A stretch of 58,678 nucleotides of DNA from Leptospira sp. (GCA_027531445.1 JAPZRK010000017.1:1-58678); one strand, 5' to 3'; counted from the first letter of the stretch, positions 34,759 to 44,222 are shown. The notes: a model not told the origin generated them from the sequence alone. Made by a program: numbers and translations.

Positions 34759-37700
34759 TTATTTTGAAAGAATCCGTGCTCCACGTTTTTGCTGAGTGTA
34801 AAGCCTATCAAATTTTTCATTTGGATGTATTCCGGTTGCATCCGATAAATCTTTGTTCAATGATAAAAGTTCGTAAACATCGAGAGATTCGCCTTCATAA
34901 GTTACAATTTTAGATTGATTTTCAAATACAAATAGTCGTTTTGCTTTTTCTTCCGTTTCTTGCGATACTGTGATTACTGCCGCTGAGGCAGCTCTTCGTA
35001 TTGCTTGAGTCTGTGTTACTGTTTTGCCCCAAACATCATAATTAAACTTGGATTTCCCGATGACACCCGCAACAACTGGACCGGAGTGAATGGCGATTGT
35101 GATTCCGTTTGGTTGAAATGGGATGTCTGGAAATTCTATTTTTATTTTTTGTACTTCCTCGCGTATTGCCAGCGACGCCAAACAAGCATCAATTGGATGT
35201 GTAAAATTTCCAATTGGAAGTCCACCTGCGGCAATGTACATATCTCCTGTCATTTTTAATTTTTCTAAATTCCATTTTTTAATGATTTCATCGAATCTAG
35301 AAAAATAAAGATCTAACCCGGCAATCAATTCTTCTGGTGTGAGTTGTGCTGTCAGAGCAGAAAAGCCAGGGAAACCCGTGATGAGCATGGAGACGTTTTC
35401 AAATTCGACGGGATTTACCTTTCCTTTTGTCTGCAACTCTTCAGCAACGTTCTTTGGAAGAATATTTAAAAGTAGCGCATCCGATTTATTCTTTTCTTCC
35501 TCTATTTTTTTGAGTAGGAAATTGTTATTGATCGCGCTTGCGATGTGTTCTGACACACCAATGATGGATGAAATCTCCTCCTTATTTAAAGTTTTTTCTC
35601 TATCAGAAATTCCAAAGACAGCCATAGCCACCACTTCATCATTGTTAATCATTGGTGATATTAGAAAGGATTTAGTTTTAGAACGATTGATAATTTCGCG
35701 ATCGATTTCATAAGGTACATTCTTTGGAGCAGTCTTCATATAAAAATATTTTTTAAGTTGGTAACATTTGAAGACAAAACCTCCACTTTGATTCAATGGA
35801 AATCGTAATCCTTTAAAAAAATTTACAGTTTCATCATCAATAAGGCTAAAGCCAGAATGATTTAGATAACGAAATTCTTTTGCTTCTTTATCCAAATAAA
35901 ATAACACGCAGTTTTCTATTTCGTAATTCTTTCTTATAAATTCAAAAATCTCAGCTAAAATGCCTTCTAAATTGGTAAGTGAGTTGATACGTTTTGCGAA
36001 TTCGTTTAGTTTATGTATTTCAGAGCGAGCCAACTCGGATTTTTTTCGTTCTTCTTCGGCGGCTTGGAGCAAGAGTGAATTTTGAACTGCACCAGCGATA
36101 TGATCACAAAAACCTCCTATCCTTTTTATTTCCTCCCTCGCAAGACCTAATCCCTCTTTATACGATGTTATGTAAGTGAGGCCAATGACTTCATTTCTTA
36201 CAACTAACGGAACTAACAGAAAAGATTTAAAATCGAATATTTGCATGATCTTTTGATCAAATTCACTTTTGAATGATTTCGGGATTCGAGAAAGATATAA
36301 AGGCTTTTTACGATTAAATGTTTTAAAAACGAGCCCACCTGATTTGTTTAATGGAACACGTAGATTTCTAATGATTTCTATTTGCTCCTGCGTGATATAC
36401 GAAGGATGTGTGGAGCTATAAGTAAAAAGCTCCTTGTTTTTATAGTCTATCAATTGTAATAAAATGCCATCTATATTGAATGCCTTTTGCATATATGCAA
36501 ACATTTCGCGGATGATATTGGACAGTAGAGATTCTGAATTGATTCGTTGAGTAAATTCATTAAGCTTAACTACTTCATTTTTTGCATCTTCCATCTGCAT
36601 TTTTGATATCTCAGCAATGTTCCGTTCTGTATTGAGAGTCTCAACGAGAATTGAATTAGTAACTGCCGTCGCGATCGCTTCACCAGTGCTCTCCATGATT
36701 CGTTCTTCTGCCTTGTTAAACGGCATCTCATTTTCTGATTTAAAAAGTGTTAAAAGTGCAACAACCTTCCCCTGTGAGACCAATGGATGAATCATTCCGG
36801 GTCGTTTCCCGATCAACTTTATAAAGAATTGATTAGAATCATTCAGCCTACCTTCTCTTACTCTTGAAAAAGCAAATGACTTATTTCTTTTATACACTAA
36901 GTATAAAAGACCTGCAGTCATATCCAAATGAAATCTCATTTCCCGAAATTTATCATCGATATCACTTGGATACTCTGATGAAAAAACAGCTTTATGAAAT
37001 TCGATCAGACTATTTTTTTCATCAATAAGAAATAAGATAAGAGAATTACACTTAATTTCATGATTGAGGTAGTCATATGCTTTTTCTAGAATCGATTCCA
37101 ATCTGAGTGTTGAATTGAGAGCCTTTGCAAATTCATTTAATTGTTGTATGTTTTGCCTAGACTCTTCCAATTCAACTGTTCTTTCGGATACAAGATCTTC
37201 CAGGCCCTCTTTCAATTTACTTAGTTGTTTATTGGATATCTCCAAATTTTCTTTCAAACTTTCTATATCCGTATATGCTCTTACAAATCCATAAGATAGG
37301 ATATACCCTTGAAATAGTATAAAACCTAAAAATCCAAAGGGTATGACATTCATTGTGTTGATGATATTATTTTGATATAATGTATCGTTCAGAATGGAAA
37401 CGAAGATACAGAGAAATCCAGCAAGGGATAGAAGAGATTTGATGATTCTATTTCGAAATGCGACAAAAATTGCGTAAATTACCCTTAAGCAAATAGCAAT
37501 CAATAAAACTTGATAAAGTAGAGCAAGCTTCGAAAAGGATTCCACAGGGAAGGCCAGTGAGACAATGAACGGAAGTAATGCGGTTCCGAAAAAATAAATG
37601 GTTTTTTTCCCAATGGTTTCAGGAAATACCAAACGATAAAAATACATGAATACACCGGCAGCGATATATGCAGTTGAAAACTCTAATCGAATCAATGCAT

Positions 37701-38502
37701 CCATAGATAGACTAGGAAACATGGCGCCAATGATTCGTTCTCCCGTTGTTAGGAGGCGCAAAACAAGAAAGAAACTGAAAAGTGCAATGAACAAACTAGG
37801 CTTATCTTCCCTGCGCATAAAATATAAGCCTAAGTGATAAACTGCCCACAAGAAGATACTTCCTGCAACAAAGGAAATGACTTGGTATCTAGCGTTTAGC
37901 TTAGCTAAAACTTGATTTTTTTCTCCTATTTCTGAGCTTTCCCAAAAGCCTCCTTTTGCATAATGATAGTTTGAAATTTCATAAACAATATCCATTGAAT
38001 CTTCTACTTTCGGGAGATCACTCGTAAATGGCCGATAGGCGGGTTCCGCATCACGTGGATCTTTTGAAAACTTGCCTATCTCCGTAAATTTCTCTCCATT
38101 GATGTAGAGCCGATAGGAGCTAGACAAATCTAAATTATGCATCGCAAGTTGAGGTAAATTAGGCGGTAATAAGACTTTTAATCGATAGGTAGCATAGCCA
38201 AACCCGCCCAAAGACTTGCCCTTCCAAATCAATCCCTTCCAAGTAGATGGGACATTAATTGTTGCCTTCGGCGTTGTTATGCCTAAAGCTTCATTCAATT
38301 TAAGATCCTGGAAAGTCTCCTGCCAGTAGAAGTCCCAAGCACCATCCAAAGGTACGGGGCCATCTTCCTGGAAATTCCAGTTTCGGAGATCTAGGATACC
38401 GTTTATTGCTTTAGGAGGCTCCTTCTTTTGGTTAAGTGGGCTACATAAACCAATCGAAAGAAAAACTAAAAGGAGGAAAATCGTATGACATAGTGGTCGC
38501 AT
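34759..38502 (-). CDS. 7TMR-DISM triple-GAF protein with a degenerate cyclase domain
   Basis: About 1247 residues from ATG 38502. Signal peptide, periplasmic 7TMR-DISMED2-like domain (about 35-190, LDLSSSYRLYINGEKF), seven membrane helices (about 205-400), coiled coil, three GAF modules separated by repeated linkers (KLNEFxxRINS), and a cyclase-like domain (about 1030-1230). Against the neighbouring active enzyme: FTDF is ITGF (first metal Asp lost), GDTVNTASR is GKTVTQTQA (catalytic Asn and Arg lost), while Lys in EKLKMTGD, the second metal Asp and YDVWG Asp are kept. It is therefore probably a pseudocyclase receptor acting on its downstream partner. Confidence 0.9.
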   Translation of the reverse strand: MRPLCHTIFLLLVFLSIGLCSPLNQKKEPPKAINGILDLRNWNFQEDGPVPLDGAWDFYWQETFQDLKLNEALGITTPKATINVPSTWKGLIWKGKSLGGFGYATYRLKVLLPPNLPQLAMHNLDLSSSYRLYINGEKFTEIGKFSKDPRDAEPAYRPFTSDLPKVEDSMDIVYEISNYHYAKGGFWESSEIGEKNQVLAKLNARYQVISFVAGSIFLWAVYHLGLYFMRREDKPSLFIALFSFFLVLRLLTTGERIIGAMFPSLSMDALIRLEFSTAYIAAGVFMYFYRLVFPETIGKKTIYFFGTALLPFIVSLAFPVESFSKLALLYQVLLIAICLRVIYAIFVAFRNRIIKSLLSLAGFLCIFVSILNDTLYQNNIINTMNVIPFGFLGFILFQGYILSYGFVRAYTDIESLKENLEISNKQLSKLKEGLEDLVSERTVELEESRQNIQQLNEFAKALNSTLRLESILEKAYDYLNHEIKCNSLILFLIDEKNSLIEFHKAVFSSEYPSDIDDKFREMRFHLDMTAGLLYLVYKRNKSFAFSRVREGRLNDSNQFFIKLIGKRPGMIHPLVSQGKVVALLTLFKSENEMPFNKAEERIMESTGEAIATAVTNSILVETLNTERNIAEISKMQMEDAKNEVVKLNEFTQRINSESLLSNIIREMFAYMQKAFNIDGILLQLIDYKNKELFTYSSTHPSYITQEQIEIIRNLRVPLNKSGGLVFKTFNRKKPLYLSRIPKSFKSEFDQKIMQIFDFKSFLLVPLVVRNEVIGLTYITSYKEGLGLAREEIKRIGGFCDHIAGAVQNSLLLQAAEEERKKSELARSEIHKLNEFAKRINSLTNLEGILAEIFEFIRKNYEIENCVLFYLDKEAKEFRYLNHSGFSLIDDETVNFFKGLRFPLNQSGGFVFKCYQLKKYFYMKTAPKNVPYEIDREIINRSKTKSFLISPMINNDEVVAMAVFGISDREKTLNKEEISSIIGVSEHIASAINNNFLLKKIEEEKNKSDALLLNILPKNVAEELQTKGKVNPVEFENVSMLITGFPGFSALTAQLTPEELIAGLDLYFSRFDEIIKKWNLEKLKMTGDMYIAAGGLPIGNFTHPIDACLASLAIREEVQKIKIEFPDIPFQPNGITIAIHSGPVVAGVIGKSKFNYDVWGKTVTQTQAIRRAASAAVITVSQETEEKAKRLFVFENQSKIVTYEGESLDVYELLSLNKDLSDATGIHPNEKFDRLYTQQKRGARILSK

Positions 38503-38810
38503 TGGGGATTCCAATCAAAACATTACTTGTTTGGTTGCAAAGCGAAATTACCACCTTCGCGAGTGCAAAACTATCAATTTATCAGATGTCATTGATGAAA
38601 ATTGCCATCTCCACTCTGATCCATGATTTGAAGAATGATTTTGAATTTTATATTCAGTTTGGAAGGATCATGTTCTTGATAGAGAGCTCTCCCTCTTTTC
38701 CATTTTGCTGATTTCCCTAAAGGGATCAAAATCGAGTCAGCTAACTTTTTTCATTGGCGACCTAACAAAATAAATATTGAAATAAAAAAGCATTAATTTA
38801 ATCAGTAGCC
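38503..38810. other. 308-base divergent intergenic region
   Basis: Lies between the 7TMR-DISM gene (minus) and a lipoprotein gene (plus). AT-rich, with a small palindrome AGAGCTCT around 38682 and no gene of convincing codon use; a plus-strand frame starting in the pseudocyclase gene is its shadow. Both promoters must lie here. Confidence 0.65.
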
Positions 38811-39620
38811 ATGCACATACCAACAAACCAACCAACAAACAAACTCATCATTTACTTTTTACTAATCACAGCAGCATTCTTGTTTGCCTGTGATACAGTT
38901 GCACCGAAAAAGGAAGATGATTCTACAAATAACCTGTTACTACTAACAGCAGTGGCAAATCAGCCTAATTGTACAAATTGCTCTTGTGCGTTAACGAATT
39001 CATGCATTGAATATAGTGCGTCTGCCTGGAATTCAGGTGCGGCGAGAAGGCATTGTACATCCAGTTTGTTTGGCACATTTTCTGAGACTTCAAAATGCAT
39101 CGCGACTGCTAGCTTAGTTGGCACATGTACTGGAACCACAAGGGACACTCCATCACTTGCCGCAATATCTTATACTTATGACTATTATTCGAGCTCTCCG
39201 ATTGACTTTCCAACCTCTGAAAACGTTACTATTCCAACCACAACTAGCTCAACCACCGTTTTTGGGCTTCGTCCAAACTGTGTAAATGCGGCTGGTTCTG
39301 GAACGGGATCTCGTGTAAGGGGAACGTTTACTAAACCTACAAATGCTGCTAGGATTCGATTCAGAAATTCAAGTGGATCCAATGAGACCTACACTCTCCA
39401 TAATTCAGCAACATGTGGTGCAGGAACCTTAGTTCAAACGATTGGAGCTGTAGCCAATGGATCTACATCTAGTTATAACAACGTAACTGAGGGTCTTTAC
39501 GCGATTAGTTTCAATAGTGGGACAAACTGCAGCGTCTTAGGCTACCAATTTTCCAATGGCAATGTATGGACTGTAACTTCCGGAACAAGCACTTATTCCG
39601 TAGCAGCAACAACAGAGTAA
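38811..39620 (+). CDS. lipoprotein of unknown function
   Basis: 269 residues. Signal peptide with a lipobox LFAC (Cys about 27) after an unusual TNQPTNKL start, then a Lys/Asp linker. The mature part has many Cys (CTNCSCALTNSCIEY), a DYYSSSPIDF stretch and Ser/Thr/Asn-rich repeats typical of surface-exposed Leptospira lipoproteins. I cannot assign a domain. A strong terminator follows the stop. Confidence 0.78.
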   Translation: MHIPTNQPTNKLIIYFLLITAAFLFACDTVAPKKEDDSTNNLLLLTAVANQPNCTNCSCALTNSCIEYSASAWNSGAARRHCTSSLFGTFSETSKCIATASLVGTCTGTTRDTPSLAAISYTYDYYSSSPIDFPTSENVTIPTTTSSTTVFGLRPNCVNAAGSGTGSRVRGTFTKPTNAARIRFRNSSGSNETYTLHNSATCGAGTLVQTIGAVANGSTSSYNNVTEGLYAISFNSGTNCSVLGYQFSNGNVWTVTSGTSTYSVAATTE

Positions 39621-39632
39621 AGAAATTCCCCC

Positions 39633-39671
39633 ACCCCTCTTTCAGTGGAGAGAGGGGTATTGCTGTTTTTT
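39633..39671 (+). terminator. intrinsic terminator between convergent genes
   Basis: Arms ACCCCTCT (39633-39640) and AGAGGGGT (39651-39658) form an 8-bp G+C-rich stem with a 10-base loop, followed by ATTGCTGTTTTTT. It lies 13 bases after the lipoprotein stop and probably ends its transcript; the next gene is on the other strand. Confidence 0.8.
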
Positions 39672-39684
39672 GAAAGTGTCTTTG

Positions 39685-40494
39685 TTAAAGTCTTCCTTCA
39701 AAATCCTTATTTTGGCCATACGCCTGAATCACAAGAAATCCTAGGGTTGCAAGTACTCCAGCAAACATGATAAAAAGCTCGGTTCCAAATGAATCAGAAC
39801 TTTTCCCCATGATGGAAAGGTAGAGAAGTGGAGCAATGTATTGGTTGGCAAACAATGCGCAAAAAATGACCTGATTCCCAACTCCGCCTTTTAGGAACTG
39901 CCATAGGAAAAGGTTCTTGTTCCCAAAAACAGTTGAAGCGGCGAGGGCCGCCATAAAGCACATTTCCAATATAGAAATACCCACTCTTGGATCGATGCCC
40001 ATACTTAAGTATGTTGGATTATTGAAAAGATGTCCGATCATACTGAGTTCTCCTGGTACAAGTGCTAGGTGAATCAGAATGTCATCTAATATAAAGACAT
40101 TCTTTGGAGTTTTTCGAAGGTAAACCAGTATTTCATAAATGCAAAATAAAACAATTCCTAAAGATGTAAAAATTGAGGTCATAACGAGCGATGATGAAGT
40201 TTTGATGTGTACCGTTGGAGCGGAAAGTAACATCAGTATCGAAGAAAAGTTGCCTCCTCCAACTATCAAAAGAAATGCGATACTCATGGTAAACGGCCAA
40301 AGATAAAGGTATCTTGTTGCCAAACGGATACCTACGATCATAAATAAGGAAATGGCGGTAAAGATGGACATTACCGGTCCATGTTGATCATAAAACAAAG
40401 GTTTTCCGACAACCCAGGCTAAAATGGCGACGATTGATGCGCCGAAGATGAAAAAATCTAAAACCTTAGCTAATTTCTCTGAATACTTTTCCAT
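39685..40494 (-). CDS. integral membrane protein of unknown function
   Basis: 269 residues with about eight hydrophobic helices, little outside the membrane. A good AGGA site lies seven bases before the ATG. No domain recognised; strings such as FLLIVGGGNFSSILMLLS and PNVF-like KNVFILDDILIHLALVPGELS give no clue. It follows the 301-residue soluble protein by 56 bases and may be co-transcribed. Confidence 0.75.
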   Translation of the reverse strand: MEKYSEKLAKVLDFFIFGASIVAILAWVVGKPLFYDQHGPVMSIFTAISLFMIVGIRLATRYLYLWPFTMSIAFLLIVGGGNFSSILMLLSAPTVHIKTSSSLVMTSIFTSLGIVLFCIYEILVYLRKTPKNVFILDDILIHLALVPGELSMIGHLFNNPTYLSMGIDPRVGISILEMCFMAALAASTVFGNKNLFLWQFLKGGVGNQVIFCALFANQYIAPLLYLSIMGKSSDSFGTELFIMFAGVLATLGFLVIQAYGQNKDFEGRL

Positions 40495-40550
40495 ATTGTT
40501 TTCCTGAGGTGTTTGATTTTATGAAATAGAATGTCTGATTAGTGTGCGCC

Positions 40551-41456
40551 TTACGCGGCAATCATTTCTGAAACTTGCATGATCCATGAAGTGTAAAAGT
40601 TCGCAAGAGATCTCAGCAGAAAAAGATCTGAATCCAAAACATCGGATTTAGAAACATCTGTATTGTTGATAGACTGTATCGCTTGTGCGTACTTCGGTCT
40701 GAACTTTAAGAGGGGAGTATCTCCAGAGATATAAAAGAGGACTCTTGTTTTAAGTTCTTCTTCAAAATTATACTCTTTACTCCATTCCGCAATCAATGTG
40801 TCACAGTTGTATTTTTTCGAAAGTAATTGCTGGGCAATGATGTTCCGAAACATAAACTCTAGAGCTGTTATTGTAATATCTATGTGAATCAATGCCACAT
40901 CTGAAACAAGGGTATCTTTCTTTAATAATGCTTCTTTGAGATTTCCGATTCCTAAAATTTTCGCATTCATAGCATTATATGCGCGAAAGTTGAGAATTAA
41001 ATTTTCCCGTTCTTGAGCAGAAAGTCCTGCATCGTCTTTGTTTGCCATATTTTGTTCTGCCGCTTCTTCTTGTTTGTTGGCACTTAGCAAATCTATGGTT
41101 TGGAATAAGATATCAAGAGAAAAGTGGCTCCTTCTATTATTACGATATGCCTGTTCTTTTTGATATGCTTTGGCTACGCGCTGTTCAAATGATTTAACGT
41201 CGAGTATACGAAATCTTCCAGCACTCTGTAAAAGGTTATGGGTGGCGGCTAAAAAGGACTCTTCGTTTGAGACATCAAATCCAGAGTAATTTGCTTCGAA
41301 ATTTTTGAGAAATGTATCCTTGAGAAGCTGAATCGTACCTTCTCCGACTTCCGGTTGGCGAAGAACTATCTTCCAATACAAATTGGCTTCATTACGCACG
41401 AGAGCGGCCTTCTTTTCAATCTCACGCCGTCTGACTTCTTCCGCATTTGGAACCAT
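40551..41456 (-). CDS. soluble helical protein of unknown function
   Basis: 301 residues, predominantly alpha-helical, no signal peptide. N-terminal EEVRRREIEKKAALVRNEANLYW, middle KQEEAAEQNMANKDDAGLSAQE and C-terminal repeated helices resemble no family I know. It probably shares a transcript with the downstream membrane protein; a paired soluble/membrane unit is inferred from spacing alone. Confidence 0.72.
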   Translation of the reverse strand: MVPNAEEVRRREIEKKAALVRNEANLYWKIVLRQPEVGEGTIQLLKDTFLKNFEANYSGFDVSNEESFLAATHNLLQSAGRFRILDVKSFEQRVAKAYQKEQAYRNNRRSHFSLDILFQTIDLLSANKQEEAAEQNMANKDDAGLSAQERENLILNFRAYNAMNAKILGIGNLKEALLKKDTLVSDVALIHIDITITALEFMFRNIIAQQLLSKKYNCDTLIAEWSKEYNFEEELKTRVLFYISGDTPLLKFRPKYAQAIQSINNTDVSKSDVLDSDLFLLRSLANFYTSWIMQVSEMIAA

Positions 41457-41546
41457 GGTTTAAGTCATAGAGAATCCCCAATTGAATGGGTATCAATATA
41501 TTTTTCCTTTAGTTTATGCAAAAACTACAAGGTAGATTTTGAGTCC

Positions 41547-41945
41547 TCAAGACGGATCGCCGGAATTTTTTTCGGAAGTTGATTTGTAATCTCTAACTGC
41601 CCAGGCCCAATACATAAATAGAAACTGAATGGGAAGGCGGAACCAGAGAGCGATTACTGGAAATCTGTTATCTGTGCCCTCTATGGCTTCTTGCAGCATA
41701 TGGATATTTGCTGGAAATACAGCAATCAATAATAAGATAATTCCGTAACAGGCGACTTGCCGCAAACGATTGTCCAAAAGAAGTAGACCAAGTAATATTT
41801 CCGTAGTGCCACTTGTTATATTCAAAAGTTCATGAAAAGGAAGATAATCAGGCATCATTTCTAAATAAAATTCAGGAGAAATAAAATGATTCAAACCTGC
41901 GAATGTGTAAAATGCGCTCATGCCATAAAGAAAATACTTTTTCAT
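41547..41945 (-). CDS. DoxX-like membrane protein
   Basis: About 132 residues from ATG 41945, four membrane helices, DoxX/MauE-like arrangement (YTFAGLNHFISPEFYLEMMP, GTTEILLGLLLL, AVFPANIHM). This subgroup, with a NHF motif, is common in bacteria and of unknown function; some members are linked to oxidative stress. It is 29 bases downstream of the photolyase-like gene on the same strand. Confidence 0.83.
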   Translation of the reverse strand: MKKYFLYGMSAFYTFAGLNHFISPEFYLEMMPDYLPFHELLNITSGTTEILLGLLLLDNRLRQVACYGIILLLIAVFPANIHMLQEAIEGTDNRFPVIALWFRLPIQFLFMYWAWAVRDYKSTSEKNSGDPS

Positions 41946-42007
41946 ACTTATTTCTAACTTTTTGGATTTGATTGTCATTAAAAAAACGAGTGTCTTTTTA
42001 TTTTAAC

Positions 42008-43228
42008 TTATTCGTCGAACAAACTTGGTTGAGACATATTTGATCTTTCCCAATATTTTTCGCATTTTTTCCAGTAGGTAAAAAAGGAGGGAAAATATCC
42101 GTTAACTTGAGGGAACATCCAATCTCTTTGTTCTTCTATGCCCACAAAATTTGTGTTTGTTGGATGTTCTTTCCAGTAGGCTTTTCCATTCAATTTAGAA
42201 AGGTAGTTCCAAAGTTCATTCCATTCTCCCCAAAAGAATTGTATATCGGGAATGTTTTTTGAGAGATTATATATAAAATCCAAAGTTTTCGGCGATGTTG
42301 GATACTTTTCATAAAATGAGGGACGTAGTAAGAATATGCGATTTGCCGTTTCACCTCTATGCCATTGTGGATCGAGATTGTAGAAGTCATAGATCAATGT
42401 AGGTGAGTTCATATCAAAACTTGGAGCATGACTAGAGTCAAAAAATGGACTGCCTAATTTAGAATTATCGTAATTTCGTTTCTTCTCATAAAACCAGTCC
42501 TTTGTGGTTTGAAAGGCTAAGCTTTTATCCCAATCTACTAAGGGTTGCAGTTCTTTCGGGAGAGATTCAAATCGAAGGATATCTTCGTATGATTTATCTA
42601 AGTAAGTATTCTGATCTTGGGTCTTTAAATAACGATTTAAATTTTCTTGGTTTGCAATGTATTTTTTGGAACTAAATGCACCGGCAACCCATTGCCAACT
42701 GCATGTATTGCTAGCATAATCTGCATCCAACAAATAATAGTACATCCATTCGGAAGGCATTTTCCAATGGGCACCACCCACATTGCAGATGATAGATGAA
42801 AGATACATCCGAACATGGTTATGTAAATACCCATTTTCATAAAAATCAATCAATTCCCTATCAATACCACTAATTCCAGTGGAAACGGAGTCTTTTAAGA
42901 TTGCTTTAGGGATTTGATAATGTCTTACATTTAATTGTGATTGCTTTAATTCTTTTTCAAGCTCCTCTTTTTTATGTTTCCAAACTTGTTGGAAGTAATC
43001 ACGCCATGCCAATTCTTGAACAAACTTTGTTACTTTGTAAGGTTTTAAGTTTAGGGACAATACAAAAAGAAAAACTTGTTTTGTTGATAAAAATCCTCTT
43101 GAAATGTAAGGTGATAAAGCGGAAACTCCACCATCAATATAGTTTCTGGAATCTCCGTAATGGATAGGATCAAACGAGTGCATCCTTTTTTGAATTGATT
43201 CGAAATCAGTGGGGAAAAAAATTTTCAA
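42008..43228 (-). CDS. photolyase/cryptochrome-like FAD protein, FAD domain N-terminal
   Basis: 406 residues from TTG 43228, preferred because FPTDFESIQKRMHSFDP belongs to the family. Instead of an N-terminal antenna domain, the FAD-binding helical domain comes first: GGVSALSPYISRGFLSTKQ, FVQELAWRDYFQQVW, GYLHNHVRMYLSSI, LLDADYASNTCSWQWVAGAF. The C-terminal ~140 residues (TLIYDFYNLDPQWHRGETA, PDIQFFWGEWNEL, DWMFPQVNGYFPSFF) look like an alpha/beta Rossmann-type domain and may be the antenna domain moved to the C-terminus. FAD ligands look intact; DNA repair is plausible. Confidence 0.82.
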   Translation of the reverse strand: MKIFFPTDFESIQKRMHSFDPIHYGDSRNYIDGGVSALSPYISRGFLSTKQVFLFVLSLNLKPYKVTKFVQELAWRDYFQQVWKHKKEELEKELKQSQLNVRHYQIPKAILKDSVSTGISGIDRELIDFYENGYLHNHVRMYLSSIICNVGGAHWKMPSEWMYYYLLDADYASNTCSWQWVAGAFSSKKYIANQENLNRYLKTQDQNTYLDKSYEDILRFESLPKELQPLVDWDKSLAFQTTKDWFYEKKRNYDNSKLGSPFFDSSHAPSFDMNSPTLIYDFYNLDPQWHRGETANRIFLLRPSFYEKYPTSPKTLDFIYNLSKNIPDIQFFWGEWNELWNYLSKLNGKAYWKEHPTNTNFVGIEEQRDWMFPQVNGYFPSFFTYWKKCEKYWERSNMSQPSLFDE

Positions 43229-43425
43229 GGGATAAGATCCTTTTAGAAAGATTGTTTATATGTTAGACTATCCGATGGAAAAAACTATTTGTTTTCTTTA
43301 GAAAGTTTTTGAAGACAAAAAGATTTTGAAATGTTTATAGAGAGTTTTTGCTGGGTTCAAAAAATCGAAATCGAATCATATATGAAGTGAAAAGAAGAAA
43401 AAATCACTTAAAGAATATTCTAAGT

Positions 43426-44106
43426 TTACGAAAGTACTTTTTTAATAAATATATCCAGCCCATATTCAAATTCTTCATCTAAAATCGTTTCAATTTTTTT
43501 CTTAGTAGTTCTTTTTAAAAACGAAGTTATGAAACCTACAAAATTTGGATACCTTGTAAAAAGGTGTTCCTGGTTTGTTGCAAATAAATTTTCCATTGAA
43601 CTAGTATTATCTTCTGGCAAATTGTCAAATCTCCAACCTGCTTCTTGTATACAGAATCCATATACATAACTTTCTAAAGCCAATAAAATCCGATAAGTTT
43701 CAGTTATTGAGTAACCATCGTCTCTTAAAAGCTTAAACTGGTTCTCCATAAAATTCAATCGAATCTCTGAAAAGTTCTTTCTTGTATCTAATACTTGCGG
43801 AGCCCAGGGGTGGGCTTTCAAAATTTTTCTTTTGTTTCTGTAGAGTGCTTTGAGCGTATTTTTTAAATTTCCCTTTGAGGAGGGAATTTCAATCTTTTGT
43901 AACAACAAATCTGTCAACCCATCCAAAATCTCCTCCTTATTTTGAATATGCTTATATAAAGACATTGCCTCAACACCCAACTCTTTTCCTAAACTTCTCA
44001 TGGATAAATTTTGAAGCCCATGTTTATCAGCTATTTTGAGTGCTGTGTCCATTATTTTTGCTTTATTTAATGGTCCTCTTTCTTTTTTTACTATAGTCTT
44101 CTTCAT
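43426..44106 (-). CDS. TetR-family repressor
   Basis: 226 residues. HTH region MDTALKIADKHGLQNLSMRSLGKELGVEAMSLYKHIQNKEE is of TetR type, with a TetR_C-like C-terminal domain (LALESYVYGFCIQEAG). The repeat GVEAMSLYKHIQNK indicates the class that includes tetracycline-type repressors. It is divergent from the oxidoreductase gene, and two related inverted repeats lie between them, consistent with autoregulation. Confidence 0.88.
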   Translation of the reverse strand: MKKTIVKKERGPLNKAKIMDTALKIADKHGLQNLSMRSLGKELGVEAMSLYKHIQNKEEILDGLTDLLLQKIEIPSSKGNLKNTLKALYRNKRKILKAHPWAPQVLDTRKNFSEIRLNFMENQFKLLRDDGYSITETYRILLALESYVYGFCIQEAGWRFDNLPEDNTSSMENLFATNQEHLFTRYPNFVGFITSFLKRTTKKKIETILDEEFEYGLDIFIKKVLS

Positions 44107-44130
44107 ATTCAGACAATTCTACAGATTTAG

Positions 44131-44145
44131 GCTTACGCTGTAAAC
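44131..44145. promoter_or_regulatory. TetR operator A
   Basis: GCTTACGCTGTAAAC, an imperfect inverted repeat GCTTAC-N3-GTAAAC, 24 bases before the TetR start. Its centre GCT is the complement of AGC in operator B. Confidence 0.7.
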
Positions 44146-44191
44146 TTTATTGTTGACAAAAAGATTTATGAATGGGATTGGTATAGGATCG

Positions 44192-44206
44192 GCTTACAGC
44201 GTAAGC
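44192..44206. promoter_or_regulatory. TetR operator B
   Basis: GCTTACAGCGTAAGC, a perfect 6-3-6 inverted repeat GCTTAC-AGC-GTAAGC, 16 bases before the oxidoreductase start. Confidence 0.78.
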
Positions 44207-44222
44207 TAAACGGAGAATATTG

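Noticed and set aside
38436..38711. 91-codon plus-strand frame over the start of the 7TMR-DISM gene and the intergenic region
   Set aside because: It overlaps the real minus-strand gene and has no ribosome site or family resemblance.
44153..44187. TTGACA at 44153-44158 with TATAGG at 44182-44187 as a promoter for the quinone-oxidoreductase-like gene
   Set aside because: The 23-base spacer is too long for a standard promoter.
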